NCBI GenBank assembly: GCA_017893485.1
Contig: CM030365.1
Span: 30,712,289-30,776,288, forward strand
Origin: Hemerocallis citrina
Taxonomy: Eukaryota > Streptophyta > Magnoliopsida > Asparagales > Asphodelaceae
Length of the DNA stretch: 64,000 bases
Direction: 5' to 3'
Shown: piece by piece, positions 11,985 to 22,870 of the stretch
How the letters are laid out: each line of letters starts with the position of its first letter
Numbering within the stretch: the first letter of the stretch is position 1
Notes under the pieces: generated by a model
Database searches by the model: none
What the model was told of the DNA's origin: nothing
What the model saw: only the letters and a program-made list of their open reading frames with translations
Program-made: the position numbers and the translations under genes

Positions 11985-12446
11985 TAAAAATATGGAAGTG
12001 TAAATCACTCTAAGTTCAATATGACAACTACAAGATAGTTCTAAGCTTGAGTGGAGGTACAAGATAGTTCTAAGTCCAAGTGTGACAATTACAAGATAGT
12101 TCTAAGTTTGAACAGGGCTACAAGATAGTTCTAAGCTCAATGTGACAACTACAAGATATTTCTAAGCTTGAGTAGAGCTATAAGATAGTTCTAAGTTCAA
12201 ATGTGACAACTACAAGATAGTTCTAAGTTTGAACAGAGCTACAAGATAATTCTAAGTTCAATGTGACAACTACAAGATAGTTCTAAGCTTGAGTAGAGCT
12301 ACAAGATAGTTCTAAGTTCAAAGTGTGACATCTACAAGATAATTCTATGTTTGAATAGAGCTACAAGATAATTCTAAGTTCAAGTGTGACAACTAGAAGA
12401 TAGTTCTAAGTTTGAACAGAGTTACAAGATAGTTCTAAGTTCAATG
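11985..12446. repeat. Minisatellite of alternating ~29/31-bp units, left part
   Basis: The core CTACAAGATAGTTCTAAG recurs every 29-32 bases. Two spacer types alternate, one like TTCAATGTGACAA and one like CTTGAGTAGAG, so the true period is a dimer of about 60 bp. The array is cut by the copia LTR at 12447 and continues at 13952. Confidence 0.9.
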
Positions 12447-13946
12447 TGTTGGTGTATGCCCTAGAGGCTAGTTGTGTGTTGACATTACTAGTTTACATTG
12501 CATTATGACATTTATTTCATATATCAGGCATTTCATTTTTTGTGTTGTTTATTGTGATTAAATAAGCATAATAAAGTCCTTAGAATAGTAGGTTCAATTC
12601 TATGGGATATCAAGTGCATGACTTGATTGTGAGATCCTATTGGTTGTAATCAGAACACTATTCTTAAATGTCCATAGTCAAGTATTATTGTGAATTAGGA
12701 CAACAATAATGCATATAGATTAGTATATGCGTAGACTGATACCATATCTCACGGGTCATGGATATGAGATATCAAGTCTTCATATGGGTACATATTAGAG
12801 TAATAATATACTGGACTAACTCACCATGAGAACGCTGCATGGATCATTACGTGAGTGCATAAGCGGATCTCACAGTGCCCATGGTGTATGTAGTACTTTG
12901 ACTTGAAGTCACTACGGTTCCCTACATGAGAAGTTATATGTTTTAATGTCGTCAAACGTTTCCTGTAATAAGGTGATTATAAAGTCGACTATTGGATATA
13001 TTACAAATCATGCAGAGGGATGTGAGTGACTTAGATAGGATTTGTCCCTCTTATATAACAGGAGCGATATCTATGAGCCCTTTGATTGAGTGAGACTACA
13101 AAATGAATGGTCATGCTCAAATGAGTCAATATGAGATTTGAGCTCATTTGTTTTAGTAAGTCTACTCGAAGATCAAGAAACCAAAGATTGAAATATACAA
13201 GGGTGACATGCTCTATGCCTCGTAGTCAATTAAGATATTTGGGCAAAGGAACAAGACTATATGGTAACATTGGTCACGGATAGGTTATGTCAAGTCACTG
13301 ACATTCCCACTACTTAAGTAGCAGTGATGTATTGCTGATACCACTCACCATTTGTAATACTAGAATTTGATTTTAGTATCACTGTCAACGTAATGGGAAC
13401 CTACAGGGTCACACACGTAGAATGGATCGAAATTGGGATTTAAATTCATAAGATTAATTTAATTGGGAATCCAAGTAAGACTTGGACTCCTCACATTTGT
13501 TGGACATTTAATTATATTAAATGGGCTGACTAAAGTTTAGAGGTCGACACGTAAATCTGACCCAGGTCGGATTATGAGCCCAACAAGCTTGTTACTCTCT
13601 TATGGTTGATTTACTGCAGCTATATATATGGTACATAACTGTGGAAAAGTGACATATGAGAAAACCCTAGCCGTCACAGAAATTGTGAAAGAGAGATCAT
13701 GAGGAACAACCCCATCCCGCAGCTAGCACCGTGACATGAGGAAAGCTTGGTTTTGATCCGTTCTTATGGAAACTGTAGAGGCACCGCAACATTGCAGTGC
13801 TGTGATCGACATATCTTGGAGACAGCAGATCCATCCTTAAGGTATAACTCCTAAACACATTTTATAGTTTTTGCATGGATCCATGGCTAGGTTTCAATAT
13901 TTTGTACGCTGTGTATTCAATCTGTGTTCGCCATTGAAACCTAACA
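12447..13946 (+). mobile_element. Ty1/copia solo LTR, Angela/BARE-like start (1500 bp)
   Basis: It begins TGTTGGTGTATGCCCTAGAG, a start typical of Angela/BARE-lineage copia LTRs, and ends CCATTGAAACCTAACA. The flanking repeats CAATG (12442-12446 and 13947-13951) are perfect. It sits within the minisatellite, whose units continue on both sides. No gag/pol is present, so it is a solo LTR. Lineage is by resemblance only. Confidence 0.85.
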
Positions 13947-13951
13947 CAATG

Positions 13952-14080
13952 TGACAACTACAAGACAGTTCTAAGTTTGAATAGAGCTACAAAATTGTTC
14001 TAAGTTCAAATGTAACAACTACAAGATAGTTCTATGTTCGAGTAGAGCTACAAGATGGTTCTGAGTTCAAGTATTAAAAG
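13952..14080. repeat. Minisatellite, right part after the copia LTR
   Basis: Four more units of the CTACAAGATAGTTCTAAG array run TGTGACAACTACAAGACAG to GAGTTCAAGTA. From 14080 to 14259 there is no repeat; this is probably the 3' flank of the minus-strand coiled-coil ORF that ends at 14260. Confidence 0.85.
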
Positions 14081-14259
14081 CTGTAATATTGCATTAAGTC
14101 TCACTGCCATACATAATAAGGGTACCCAAAAAGAGTTTTTCATTGATAGAGTAAACATACAAAAGCGGTGACCAGTCCGCTATTAGGCATCGATACAAAA
14201 GCATCAAAAAAAGAAGAAAACAAAAACAACAAATAAAAGTAGAGTAACTACAAAGGAGG

Positions 14260-14384
14260 TCAAGGGTTCACCTCTGCAGACTGACCCACAGGGGGTGTGG
14301 GCTCGCAACCGCTCCTCTCAGTCACCTCCGGCACCGCCACTATAGCCGTCTGGGGGTCCGCAACAGCGTTCTCCTCTTCCTCTT
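14260..14384 (-). pseudogene. C-terminal end of a coiled-coil ORF, severed by a solo LTR
   Basis: Read on the minus strand, this piece starts in an acidic run (EEEEN), continues through a Val/Pro/Thr-rich tail and stops at TGA (14262-14260). It is the continuation of the acidic run that ends at 17795: dropping the LTR (14385-17789) and one copy of CTCTT keeps the frame open. Neither half is the full protein. The product is unrecognised beyond being an acidic tail after a coiled coil. Confidence 0.6.
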
Positions 14385-17300
14385 TGTAATCCCTATTTCT
14401 GCAAATACGCATTTCCCGGGTATTGTTCCGTATTTTGATATTTATAAATTTGTTATTGTTAAATTCATTTTGAATTTATTGTTAAAGCTTTTCCTAAACA
14501 ATAGTTGTAATTATTTTGAATAAACAATGTCTCTATTTCTACTTGATCAACTATTTACATTTTAAACTCAAATCAAAGATATTGTTTCTATTGGAACTAT
14601 TTCGACAAATTCATATTTTTATATATTGATATTACTCTGATAATTGCTAGTATTATTTATTAGTATTTTTTTATTCTTATTGTCATTTTATTATTAATGT
14701 TATTATTAGTATTATTATTTTATTGTCATGGTTAGTATTTCTATTCTTATTTTTATTACAATTATTTTTTATTATTATTGATTATTAAAACAAATTGATT
14801 CTTATTTAATAATTGAGCTTCTTTTATTTTAAATAATTTATGTAATGTGATACAAATTGTATTTTGTTATGATCGCATTTTATCGGATAACTTATTCTCT
14901 TGTATTTGGGTTTATATTAATCCTAACTATTCATGCAAATCTATTTTATTTATTGGATTTTATACCCAATTCCCCAATTACCCTAATACCCATTCCTTTG
15001 GATTCAACCCTATAACTAACCAAACCCTATAACCCTAAAAACCCCAGACCCGAAACCCACCTTCACCCAACTCGTTACCCGTTATCACCCTATTATCCAT
15101 CTGCCTATATATAAACCTATTCATATTCCCCCTAGCCGCCACTTGCAAACCCTAGCACACCCCCTCCTAACTCCTCTTCCTCCGACCTTGCTGCTCCCGC
15201 TCATCCTCTTCCCTCCCATCTGCCTGCATGCTCCACCGCGCAGTCAGGCTGCGCCATCCCTCTTCCTGGACCTGCCTCCCCCTATGCTCCTTCTGTTCGA
15301 CGCTAGCAAAAGCCCGATGCCAGCTAGCAGCGGCCAGGCATGGTCCCCGTCGCTATCTTCCGACAGCCTGCAGCAACAGCAAACAGCGACAGTATCGCTG
15401 CCATTCCCCGCTGCCTTACCGTGTCTCTCTCCCTCGCTTGTGTGAGAGTGTGCTTGGTTCGTGGCGATTGTGAGTTGGTTCGTGGTTCTTTCTCGTGATC
15501 CATCGTGCCCCCATTGCAGTCGTCACCTCGCGTCGCAGTCGCTCGCTCTCTCTCTCTCCACCAAAGGTAGAAGACGAGCCCCATTAGGTGTCTTCGCTAT
15601 TCGCTGTTCGGCGCATAGCGATCCCCTTTCGCTGTTTGGTGTTCGCTCGATCGGGTGTGGAGTTTTAACCGTGAGCAGTTGCTGTTGCTTTGTTGCTTGG
15701 ATTTCTTCGCACGTATTTTGCACGTGCCGTTGGTGATTTTGCCCGGGATTCTGATCCCGTTATTCTTATTATTTGAATCTGCAAAATAATAGGTAAGTCT
15801 CTTCTTGAACCTCTTTATTGTTTATGTTCAAGATTATTTGATCTCCTACAAGTAGATCCCGTCCATTTTGTTATCAAAACTGCTTTTGACAATTCTGCTA
15901 AGATTATCGAGGATTTACACGAGCTAACCCGACATACTCTTAACATCGTGCTATCTCTTTGATCTTAAACCTAGTCCCCATTGTTTCATGCATACGCACT
16001 TAAATAACTAGATTCATGCATAGGACTACTTGATAACTCGGACATGTTAAATTGAACGTGCTAGATCGAATTTGATTGATGAAATACTACCATGCCTATG
16101 ATAATTGTATCTTAAACCTTATAAATTTGCATGTTGACGCCTAGGATCACCTTGATTACCAATTTGCATGCAATATGTGATCGTATAATTTATTTGTTAT
16201 CTTTTTATGTTAAGTTGATTTCTGGACTGCTGGATGTTTCACTTTCAATCAGATTTTTAACCATGCTAATGACATAATTTGAAATAACTTGTTGAACATA
16301 AATTGTAGCCCTTGATGTCTAGAACATTTTTCCCTGGTCCAGATTTAAATTCTAATTGTCATCTGCTAGATATCAGCTTTTTAGTACAACTGTGTTAATA
16401 GTTCCAGATTCATAATTTCATGCGTATCCTACTGTTTCTTATTTTATTTGACCCTGTTAACAGTACGAGAAAAATCTAAAATAAATTATGCTGGATCTAG
16501 ACATGTATAGATACTTCCCTGACTTTTTGTAGATTTTATTAGTGAGTTCTCTGACCCGAAGCAATTAGTTGAACACAACTTACTGCATGCTGACTGAACA
16601 TAAAACCTGATTAGAATAGAGTTTTTACCCTCGTTTCGGTACCTTTTATATGCCTTAATTATACTTACTGGAACCATGTGGAAGTCTACTTTCTAGACCT
16701 TCCAACGGATTCAGGTTTTCTATTTTGTAGTGGCCATAATCCATATTTTAGTACAGCAAGGTCATGCTGTCCTGATTATGGAATTTTGTATAAATGACCT
16801 GTTTGCCTCATGCTTTGTCTATAGCGCATAGAATTAGTCACACATAGTATTATACAACATTGACACCCTCTTGCATGCTCACATAGGATGAAAATAAATT
16901 AATAACAAGCCGGGGTATTATGGGTAGACTTGGTAGTGAACAATCGGGAAATATACTCGGTAAGGCCTTCTCGCTCGCACGAATACTTGACATGGAAGAA
17001 GGAGATTGTCATGGAAGAAGATTATCTTGTTATCTTGTTATCTCGTTATCTTGTTATCATGTTATCTAGTTACGCCGAGTACACGATCTGTCAATTTACC
17101 ATCAGTCTAAAACGATCACTGTGTGTTTGCGCCGAACCTGTGGAATGGGACGCAGTAGTACGTGCACTAGATAGGCTAATAAAATGACTAATAACCTACA
17201 TACTTGATCTTGTATTGAACTTGACTTGACATCACGCATTTCATGTGTGATTAATTGTACACCTTTGATATTACTGCCTGCTCTTTGCTTTGTACTTTGA

Positions 17301-17789
17301 CTTTGACCCTGTCCCTTTTTCTTGATATTCATGCTTTCCTTTATCCTCTGTTTTCTCTACTTGTTACCCATAACTTGCTCTAAGGGCACTATTTTTCTTC
17401 TTTTTAGATCAAGCATTAACAGGTACCGAAGGAGCAGTACAAGAAAGACTTGGTGAGCAAACTCTCTGAAGATTGGAGCTGGACTATTAGACTACTTAGC
17501 TATCTTTTGTTATTTGTTTATTGTATTTCTTTTTATCATACTTTGTATTTTTGGGTTTTATGACCCGAAGTTTGTTTTATCCCAGATGTTGGATTATTAT
17601 TTAGTGAATTTATTTCATGATTATCTTTGAGTTTATTCATTGTTAATGTGATTATATTCTTTGTCTACGTGGCTGTTTCTCTTATATATTGTTGAGTTAG
17701 ACTGGTACAGTTTATGGATGATGCATAATCATTTGCTGGGCCTACGTTACGTGCTCGTATTCCTGTATTTTAGGAAGTGGGGCGTGACA
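14385..17789 (+). mobile_element. Solo LTR of family B, copy 2 (3405 bp)
   Basis: It starts TGTAATCCCTATTTCTGC, ends GGGGCGTGACA, and has perfect flanking repeats CTCTT (14380-14384 and 17790-17794). Shared blocks with the Gypsy-A LTR include GGAAGTCTACTTTCTAGACC (about 16681), CAAGCCGGGGTATTATGGG (about 16907) and the terminal TTATGGATGATGCATAATC. The promoter region has AAACCCTA motifs and CTATATATAAACC (about 15103-15117), followed by a CT/GC-rich leader (15130-15560) that produces several overlapping spurious ORFs. It is inserted in a minus-strand ORF. Confidence 0.9.
15000..15120 (+). promoter_or_regulatory. LTR promoter of family B solo LTR
   Basis: Three CCCTATAAC/AACCCTA-type motifs (about 15007-15045) lie upstream of a TATATATAAA box at about 15106. 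The layout is the same as in the Gypsy-A LTR at 8338-8400. Inferred U3/R boundary only. Confidence 0.45.
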
Positions 17790-17794
17790 CTCTT

Positions 17795-18212
17795 CCTCCT
17801 CACCCTCTACCTCCTCTCCCTCCTCGTCAGGAAACAATGAATATCCCGAGCGATCGAAGCCGAGAACACGCTCGCACAAGTCGTCCAAAGCCCTGGAGTA
17901 TGCTTTCCGCATATTCTTCTCCAGGTACCTAACAACCTTCTTCTCCTCCGCTGCCTCGACCTCTTGCACAGCTGCATCCTTCTCCCTGGCTACTTCCTCT
18001 CTCTCCATCGCCCTCTCTCGAGCGACCTCCTCCCTCTCCAAAGCGGCATTCTCCTTCTCCTTAGCCAGCGCTGCCTCTAGCAGAGAGATCTGAGCCGCTT
18101 CAGACTTCTTCTTGGCCCTCGACTGCTCGATCCTCTCTCGGTCTTGCACAGCTCTCAACGCCTTCTCCTGCTCTGCCACTTGCCTCAGCAGGTGGCTAAA
18201 GTGGAAAATCGC
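17795..18212 (-). pseudogene. Coiled-coil ORF exon (acidic C-terminus), split by solo LTR
   Basis: The minus-strand frame runs from a possible splice acceptor (TTTATAG, 18214-18213) through FHFSHLLRQVAEQEKALRAV, a long Ala/Glu/Lys/Arg coiled coil with tandem EREEVARE heptads, then MRKAYSRALDDLCERVLGF and an acidic EEEGEEVEGEEEE run. Here the solo LTR enters, and the frame continues at 14384. The pattern (long coiled coil, short folded segment with a Tyr/Asp-rich motif, acidic tail) resembles plant transposon-associated coiled-coil proteins; the match is from memory. It has no stop within the exon, so it may be young. Possible upstream sequence at 18447-18403 (KPMIRKGMVELK) has a GT donor, but the phase does not join cleanly. 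Confidence 0.55.
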
Positions 18213-18593
18213 CTATAAAGAAGCAAAAACCAAAATTACGGACTAAGCTTACAAATATATATATACTAGGTTTGCTCGTTGACACGTGCCTACAGCACGT
18301 CTTTCGAATGGTGCACCTGGTTTGATTATATAAAATAGTTTTAGAGGTCCAGCAAATTAATTGAAGTAGGAAAGATATTATATGAGGAAGCAACATATCT
18401 ACCTTTAAGCTCAACCATCCCCTTCCTGATCATTGGCTTGAACTTACCTGGAATGCATATAGTTTGTTAGAAACACTACATAGAGTTTTTTTAACTTCAG
18501 TATCAATTTTAAATGCTTGCAATAGTTATGCAAGGACATGACCATATAGGTTTTATAGAGCTTACTCTAATCCCATAGCCTCTATAAGCATGT
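18213..18593 (-). other. Probable intron/upstream sequence of the coiled-coil ORF
   Basis: No ORF with a recognisable domain. A short in-frame peptide (about 18447-18403) is bounded by AG and GT on the minus strand. The rest is AT-rich and unassigned. Confidence 0.3.
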
Positions 18594-18601
18594 CTAAATA
18601 C

Positions 18602-19264
18602 CAATGTTCTAAAAAGCGCTAGGCGGTAGTCGGGCGGCCGATGGGGGCCTAGCGCCTAGACCTTATAATCGGGAATTAAGCGGCTAGGCGCTAGGCGGTT
18701 TTTTAAATTTATTTATTTATTTATTTATTTATTTATATATTTATCGATCTTTTGGGTTTATTTTGTTGTTACCCCTTTTTATTCTTTATTGCTACTCATT
18801 CTTAGTTTCTTACTATTGAACTTTTTCTCCTTACAATTGTAGGATGGGCTTCACATAGTCGAATCGGTGTATTATTGTATCGATGAACATGAGGACTCTA
18901 TCTTCTCCATATCCGATGTAAACCGAGGAGCTACGATTTGGGGTGAAAGTGAAGAGCGCGATTTGGGGGTGAAAGTGAAGAGCGCGATTTAGGGTTTTTT
19001 ACTTTTTTTTATTAGGAGGAGAAAGTGAGAGCGGTGGGTTTTTTTTTAACTTTTTTTTATTAAAAAAAAATTACTTAAGGCCTAAGCGGGTCTAGTCCGC
19101 CTAGACCCGCCTAGAACGATTAAATGCCGCCTAGGTCTGATTTTAGCCGCCTAGAACCCATTTTCGATTTTCATAAACGCCTAGGCCCTAGTCGAGGCGT
19201 TGGGGGGCCGCCTAGCGCCTAGGCGCCGCCTAGGCGGCCGCCTAGGCCGCTTTTTAGAACACTG
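18602..19264. mobile_element. hAT-type MITE (663 bp) with CCTAGGCG palindrome ends
   Basis: Terminal inverted repeats CA(A/G)TGTTCTAAAAAGCG lie at both ends, flanked by the 8-bp direct repeat CTAAATAC (18594-18601 and 19265-19272); an 8-bp duplication is the hAT signature. Inside the ends, the motif CGCCTAGGCG and its variants repeat many times, especially in 19140-19250. The interior holds a (TTTA)n microsatellite (about 18708-18735) and two near-identical GAGCGCGATTT(A/G)GGG units (about 18955-18995). No transposase is present, so it is non-autonomous. Confidence 0.9.
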
Positions 19265-19541
19265 CTAAATACAATGGTAATCCAAGTGCTACTATGAATG
19301 TATCTACAATACTAGTAATCTAAATATTTATTTGTCTGAGACTCAGTTTGCAACTGAAATACCTCTTATTATTATTTCAACAAAAATGTAATACATGAAG
19401 TTCTCAAAACTCTAATCCAAGCTAATCATTTCTTTTATCTCCACTTTGTCTCCCAATTGCACCTTTACATAAAAAAAATCAAAATGGATCAATAAAAAAC
19501 TTACTTTAGCTGTCTTTCTTGAGTGGAGAGTTTGCACCCTT
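19265..19541. other. Unassigned AT-rich spacer
   Basis: Flank between the hAT MITE and the next LTR. I see no gene, repeat or signal in it. Confidence 0.4.
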
Positions 19542-22500
19542 TGTAATGCCCTGAATTTTCATTCATGAAAATTAGTTATTTATTTCATTATTTTTGCACG
19601 TAGTGTGCACGTACCATTTTATGAAATTTTATAATGAATGATGAGTATATATGTTTGCTATTTTTAAAAGGGTCCTTGTTTCAAATAAACTTAAGCCCAA
19701 AATCTAAATTATTTATTTTGTAAAAGTTAATGTTTTGGCCCATTAATTTAAGCCCAAGAATTAATTCTCTTTTTAAATAACAACTTGTAAAGTAAAACTC
19801 TTTCAAAAGATTATTTTGTAAAAATGTATATGTACAAGTTTGTTTATATGGAGACTAGAATAGCACGTGCATGCAACATAGTGTGCATTGCACACTATTC
19901 CTTCCATGGCCGGTTTCTTCTTCTTTTGGAGGGAATTGGGAATTTTTAAATGGAGATCATGTATGGGTGGTTACTTAGTTGTGGGTAGTTAATGCAACTC
20001 CTACTTTCATCTTAGCCCTCCATCTCATAACCATCCACTAGATCCTAGCCCTCCACTTTACCCAAAGTTTGCGTATAAATACCCCCCCAATTAAGTGTAA
20101 TCTACACAAAAATCTATTTGAAAAAAGAAAGATATATTTGCAAGAGAGTTGTGAGTGTGATTAGTCTTGAGAGGCCGGCATTACTCTAGAAGATTCTTGG
20201 TGGCAAGGAGCAAGAAGGAGGAGTCACATTATCACTAGAAGGCTTTTCGGGATTTCGTTTATTTCGTCAACAAGGTGGGTGTTTCTCAGGACTTCTAATA
20301 TAGAGATCATGCTAGGACAATTTCGATTGTTATCATGTTTGTGAAATGTGGATTGATATGGTGATCATTCAACTAAAATGCGTTGTGCTATACTTAATAT
20401 GAACGATGTGAATGAATGAGTAGAATTAATGAAATTTAAAAGATCGGAACTGACCTGTACAGTCGACCGGTCATGTGAATAAGTCGACTGGTACGAGGTG
20501 GATGTTTCCCACGAATTCTAAATTAAAATTCATGTTAAGATCGAGGATTTAATTGTGTACGTATGTGCAAACTGAAGTGATAGAATGATTGCTAATTGAC
20601 ATTCTCCATGCTGTACATAGTGTAGAAATTATGAACTTATGAAAAAGGACTAATAATAATTAGAGAACTGGGACTGACCTGTACAGTCGACCGGTCGTAT
20701 AAACAGTCGACTGGTATATCGGAAGAAAATATATACAGTTCGGATTTTCATGAAACGACGTACTTTTTAATGTGAATTATTAACTTGATGTTCTAGCATG
20801 TTAAATTGGGATTAGTAGTCATCTCCGTGAGTAAATGATGAGTAAAAGGAAAAATATATGTTTAGCATTTCCTTTTGAGAAAAGAAAACACTAGTTATGT
20901 GGAATTTACATTTAATCGAAAACTATGTTGTGATATTAATAAACATATAAGAATTTCATCTTTACGTTGGCATGAGCACATTGTAGTGTGACAAAAAAAA
21001 ATGATGTGAGAACAGAATAAAGAGAGAATTCTTTAAATTGAAAGTTAATCTGCTTAGTCGAACGAATGTATGTAGCAGTCGACTGTACTGAACTTGAAAG
21101 GTTACATAATTGAACTCTGCTGAACAGCCGACTGGGTTGATTGACAGTCGACTGCACTGTAAATGATATTGGAATTTTGAACGCTGCGGAACAGCCGACT
21201 GGCCATGTCCAGCAGTCGACTCTTCCGAGCAATTTACTGAAGGACTTTGTTTGACTGAACAAGTCGACTGGATGAGTTCTAAGTCGACTGTTCAGAGCAC
21301 TTTTTGACATCTCAGAAATTCTATGAATTGTTTTATGATAAAGATTGTGAATCTTATGTTGAATATTTGTTGTGACAGTAAACTCTATTTGTCTTTGCAT
21401 GAATTAATATGAAGTGAATCATTTATTTGAATTTATGAAGGTTATAATTGTGGAACTATGAACATGATAAAAGAAAATCCTTGGTGATTATGAAAAATGA
21501 ACTCATGAGCTGGAAGTGCTCAGATTATTTTTTTTAGTAATTGTGAATTGGAATTGAAACAAAAGAGTAGCTAAGTCTCCCCCGGCAATTGAAAAGAAAT
21601 GAAATGAAATTTGAAATGAAAGACCAAGGTTGGTCACGTTTGAATACATGAATAAGTCCGGTTTAGTGGAGAGGCTAACTCTAGTGCTTTGATTTTGTTC
21701 ATGATTCTATTTCATTAGAATTAAGGATTAGTTATATAGTGAAGATGTGATGAAAGTAAGAGAAAAACACTGAGTATGAGGGCCATTGGATTAGCGGCGA
21801 GAGCGTATCCCAGGATGTCCCATGATGAGTCAGGGCGAGGATATTGCTCCAGAGTACCGTCCCGGTGGCGACGCTCGTGGGATGTTTGAAGACTACGGGT
21901 GGTGTCATGTCTATGGTAGGAGCTGAATTACCACAGGATGCCTGTATGATGAGTCATGTGTCAGTGCGTTGGGATTCCCTCCAGGGTGCCTAGACATGAG
22001 TTCGTAGGTCAGAAAACATCTAGGATACTTACCGTAGTTACAGTAGTAGGGTAAGTCATGACGAGGGATTGAACCCTACAAGATGAAGTACGATTAAGGG
22101 TTTGCCCTTGGACCTATGTAGTATGGGATGTATAGAATCCGAACAAGTGCGCATTAGTGTCTTATAATATAAATAATTGCATTAAGGACTAAGTGCACAA
22201 TCACAACACGACATCAACAGGGTATTCCCTTTAATTTGATATATGAACAAGTTTGTGATTTGTTAAGAAATGAGAATCGTTATACTGTTTCTGGCATAGA
22301 GAGGATAGCCATGTATAATTATCGTCGGTTGAATAAACTGACGTACCCACAGTTTTATATGCAGGATAATTGGTTCGATAAAGGTTAAAGGAGAGTCAAT
22401 GCTCAAAGATCATTATTGCTGCATCTTTTGTATAATGTTATAATTGCTTCCGCTGTCATTACATGTAAATTATTGATGTATATGCTTCTGCTGTCATTAC

Positions 22501-22560
22501 TCTCTTACTCTCTCTACTACTAGTTTACTACTACTCAATTCAATCTCAATTAAATCAAGT
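19542..22560 (+). mobile_element. LTR-like segment of a third gypsy family, 3' end not found
   Basis: It starts TGTAATGCCCTG, a typical gypsy LTR start, and carries GCGTATAAATACCCC (about 20070), a plausible TATA box with a purine-rich transcribed leader. Its later part (about 21780-22400) has the GGATAGC...CGTACCCACAG layout common in long gypsy LTRs. I cannot find a matching CA end or target repeat before the junk at about 22500-22690, so its right edge is approximate. The minus-strand ORF at 20936-21400 is not supported by any motif. Confidence 0.5.
20461..21292. repeat. Six pairs of AGTCGACTG-like palindromes, 20-21 bp apart
   Basis: Pairs occur at about 20461/20481, 20684/20704, 21055/21076, 21125/21145, 21192/21213 and 21261/21281. 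Within a pair the first half usually reads CGACTGG, CGACCGG or CCGACTGG and the second (C/A)AGTCGACTG. The last four pairs recur at about 67-70 bp, like a decayed tandem repeat. The sequence between pairs is not conserved. Confidence 0.8.
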
Positions 22561-22689
22561 TTTTTCAACAAAAAAGTAAGCAACAAAGAAATGAATAATC
22601 AATAATATATGCATTTTTTCACTTTTATATAGTTATACTTATTATAATTTTTTTTAAAGTGAAGTTGTCAAAAAAAAAAAAAAATCAAA

Positions 22690-22870
22690 CCTGGCAAACC
22701 CGTGACCCGGCCCGACCTGAAACGGGCTCGACCCTAATGGGTTCGCGGGTCAAATGGGTCAAAATTTCCAATTTTGAACACGGCCCGGCCCGGTCCGGTT
22801 AACCCACCGACCCGACCCGAACCCGCCCAAGTCAGCATTCCACCCGGGCGGGTCCGACCCGACTTGGCCC
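22690..22870. other. GC-rich GGCCCGACC/GGGTCGGGT tract
   Basis: CCGACCCGACCC and GGCCCGGCCCGG motifs alternate here after a poly-A run (22669-22683). Such Pro/Arg-coding strings are usual in plant hAT-like MITE ends and LTR leaders. The two long overlapping ORFs on opposite strands here (22734-23232) follow from GC content. I could not define ends or a target duplication. Confidence 0.4.

Noticed and set aside
20936..21400. 154-aa minus-strand ORF
   Set aside because: It spans the paired GTCGAC array of an LTR-like segment and has no recognisable domain.
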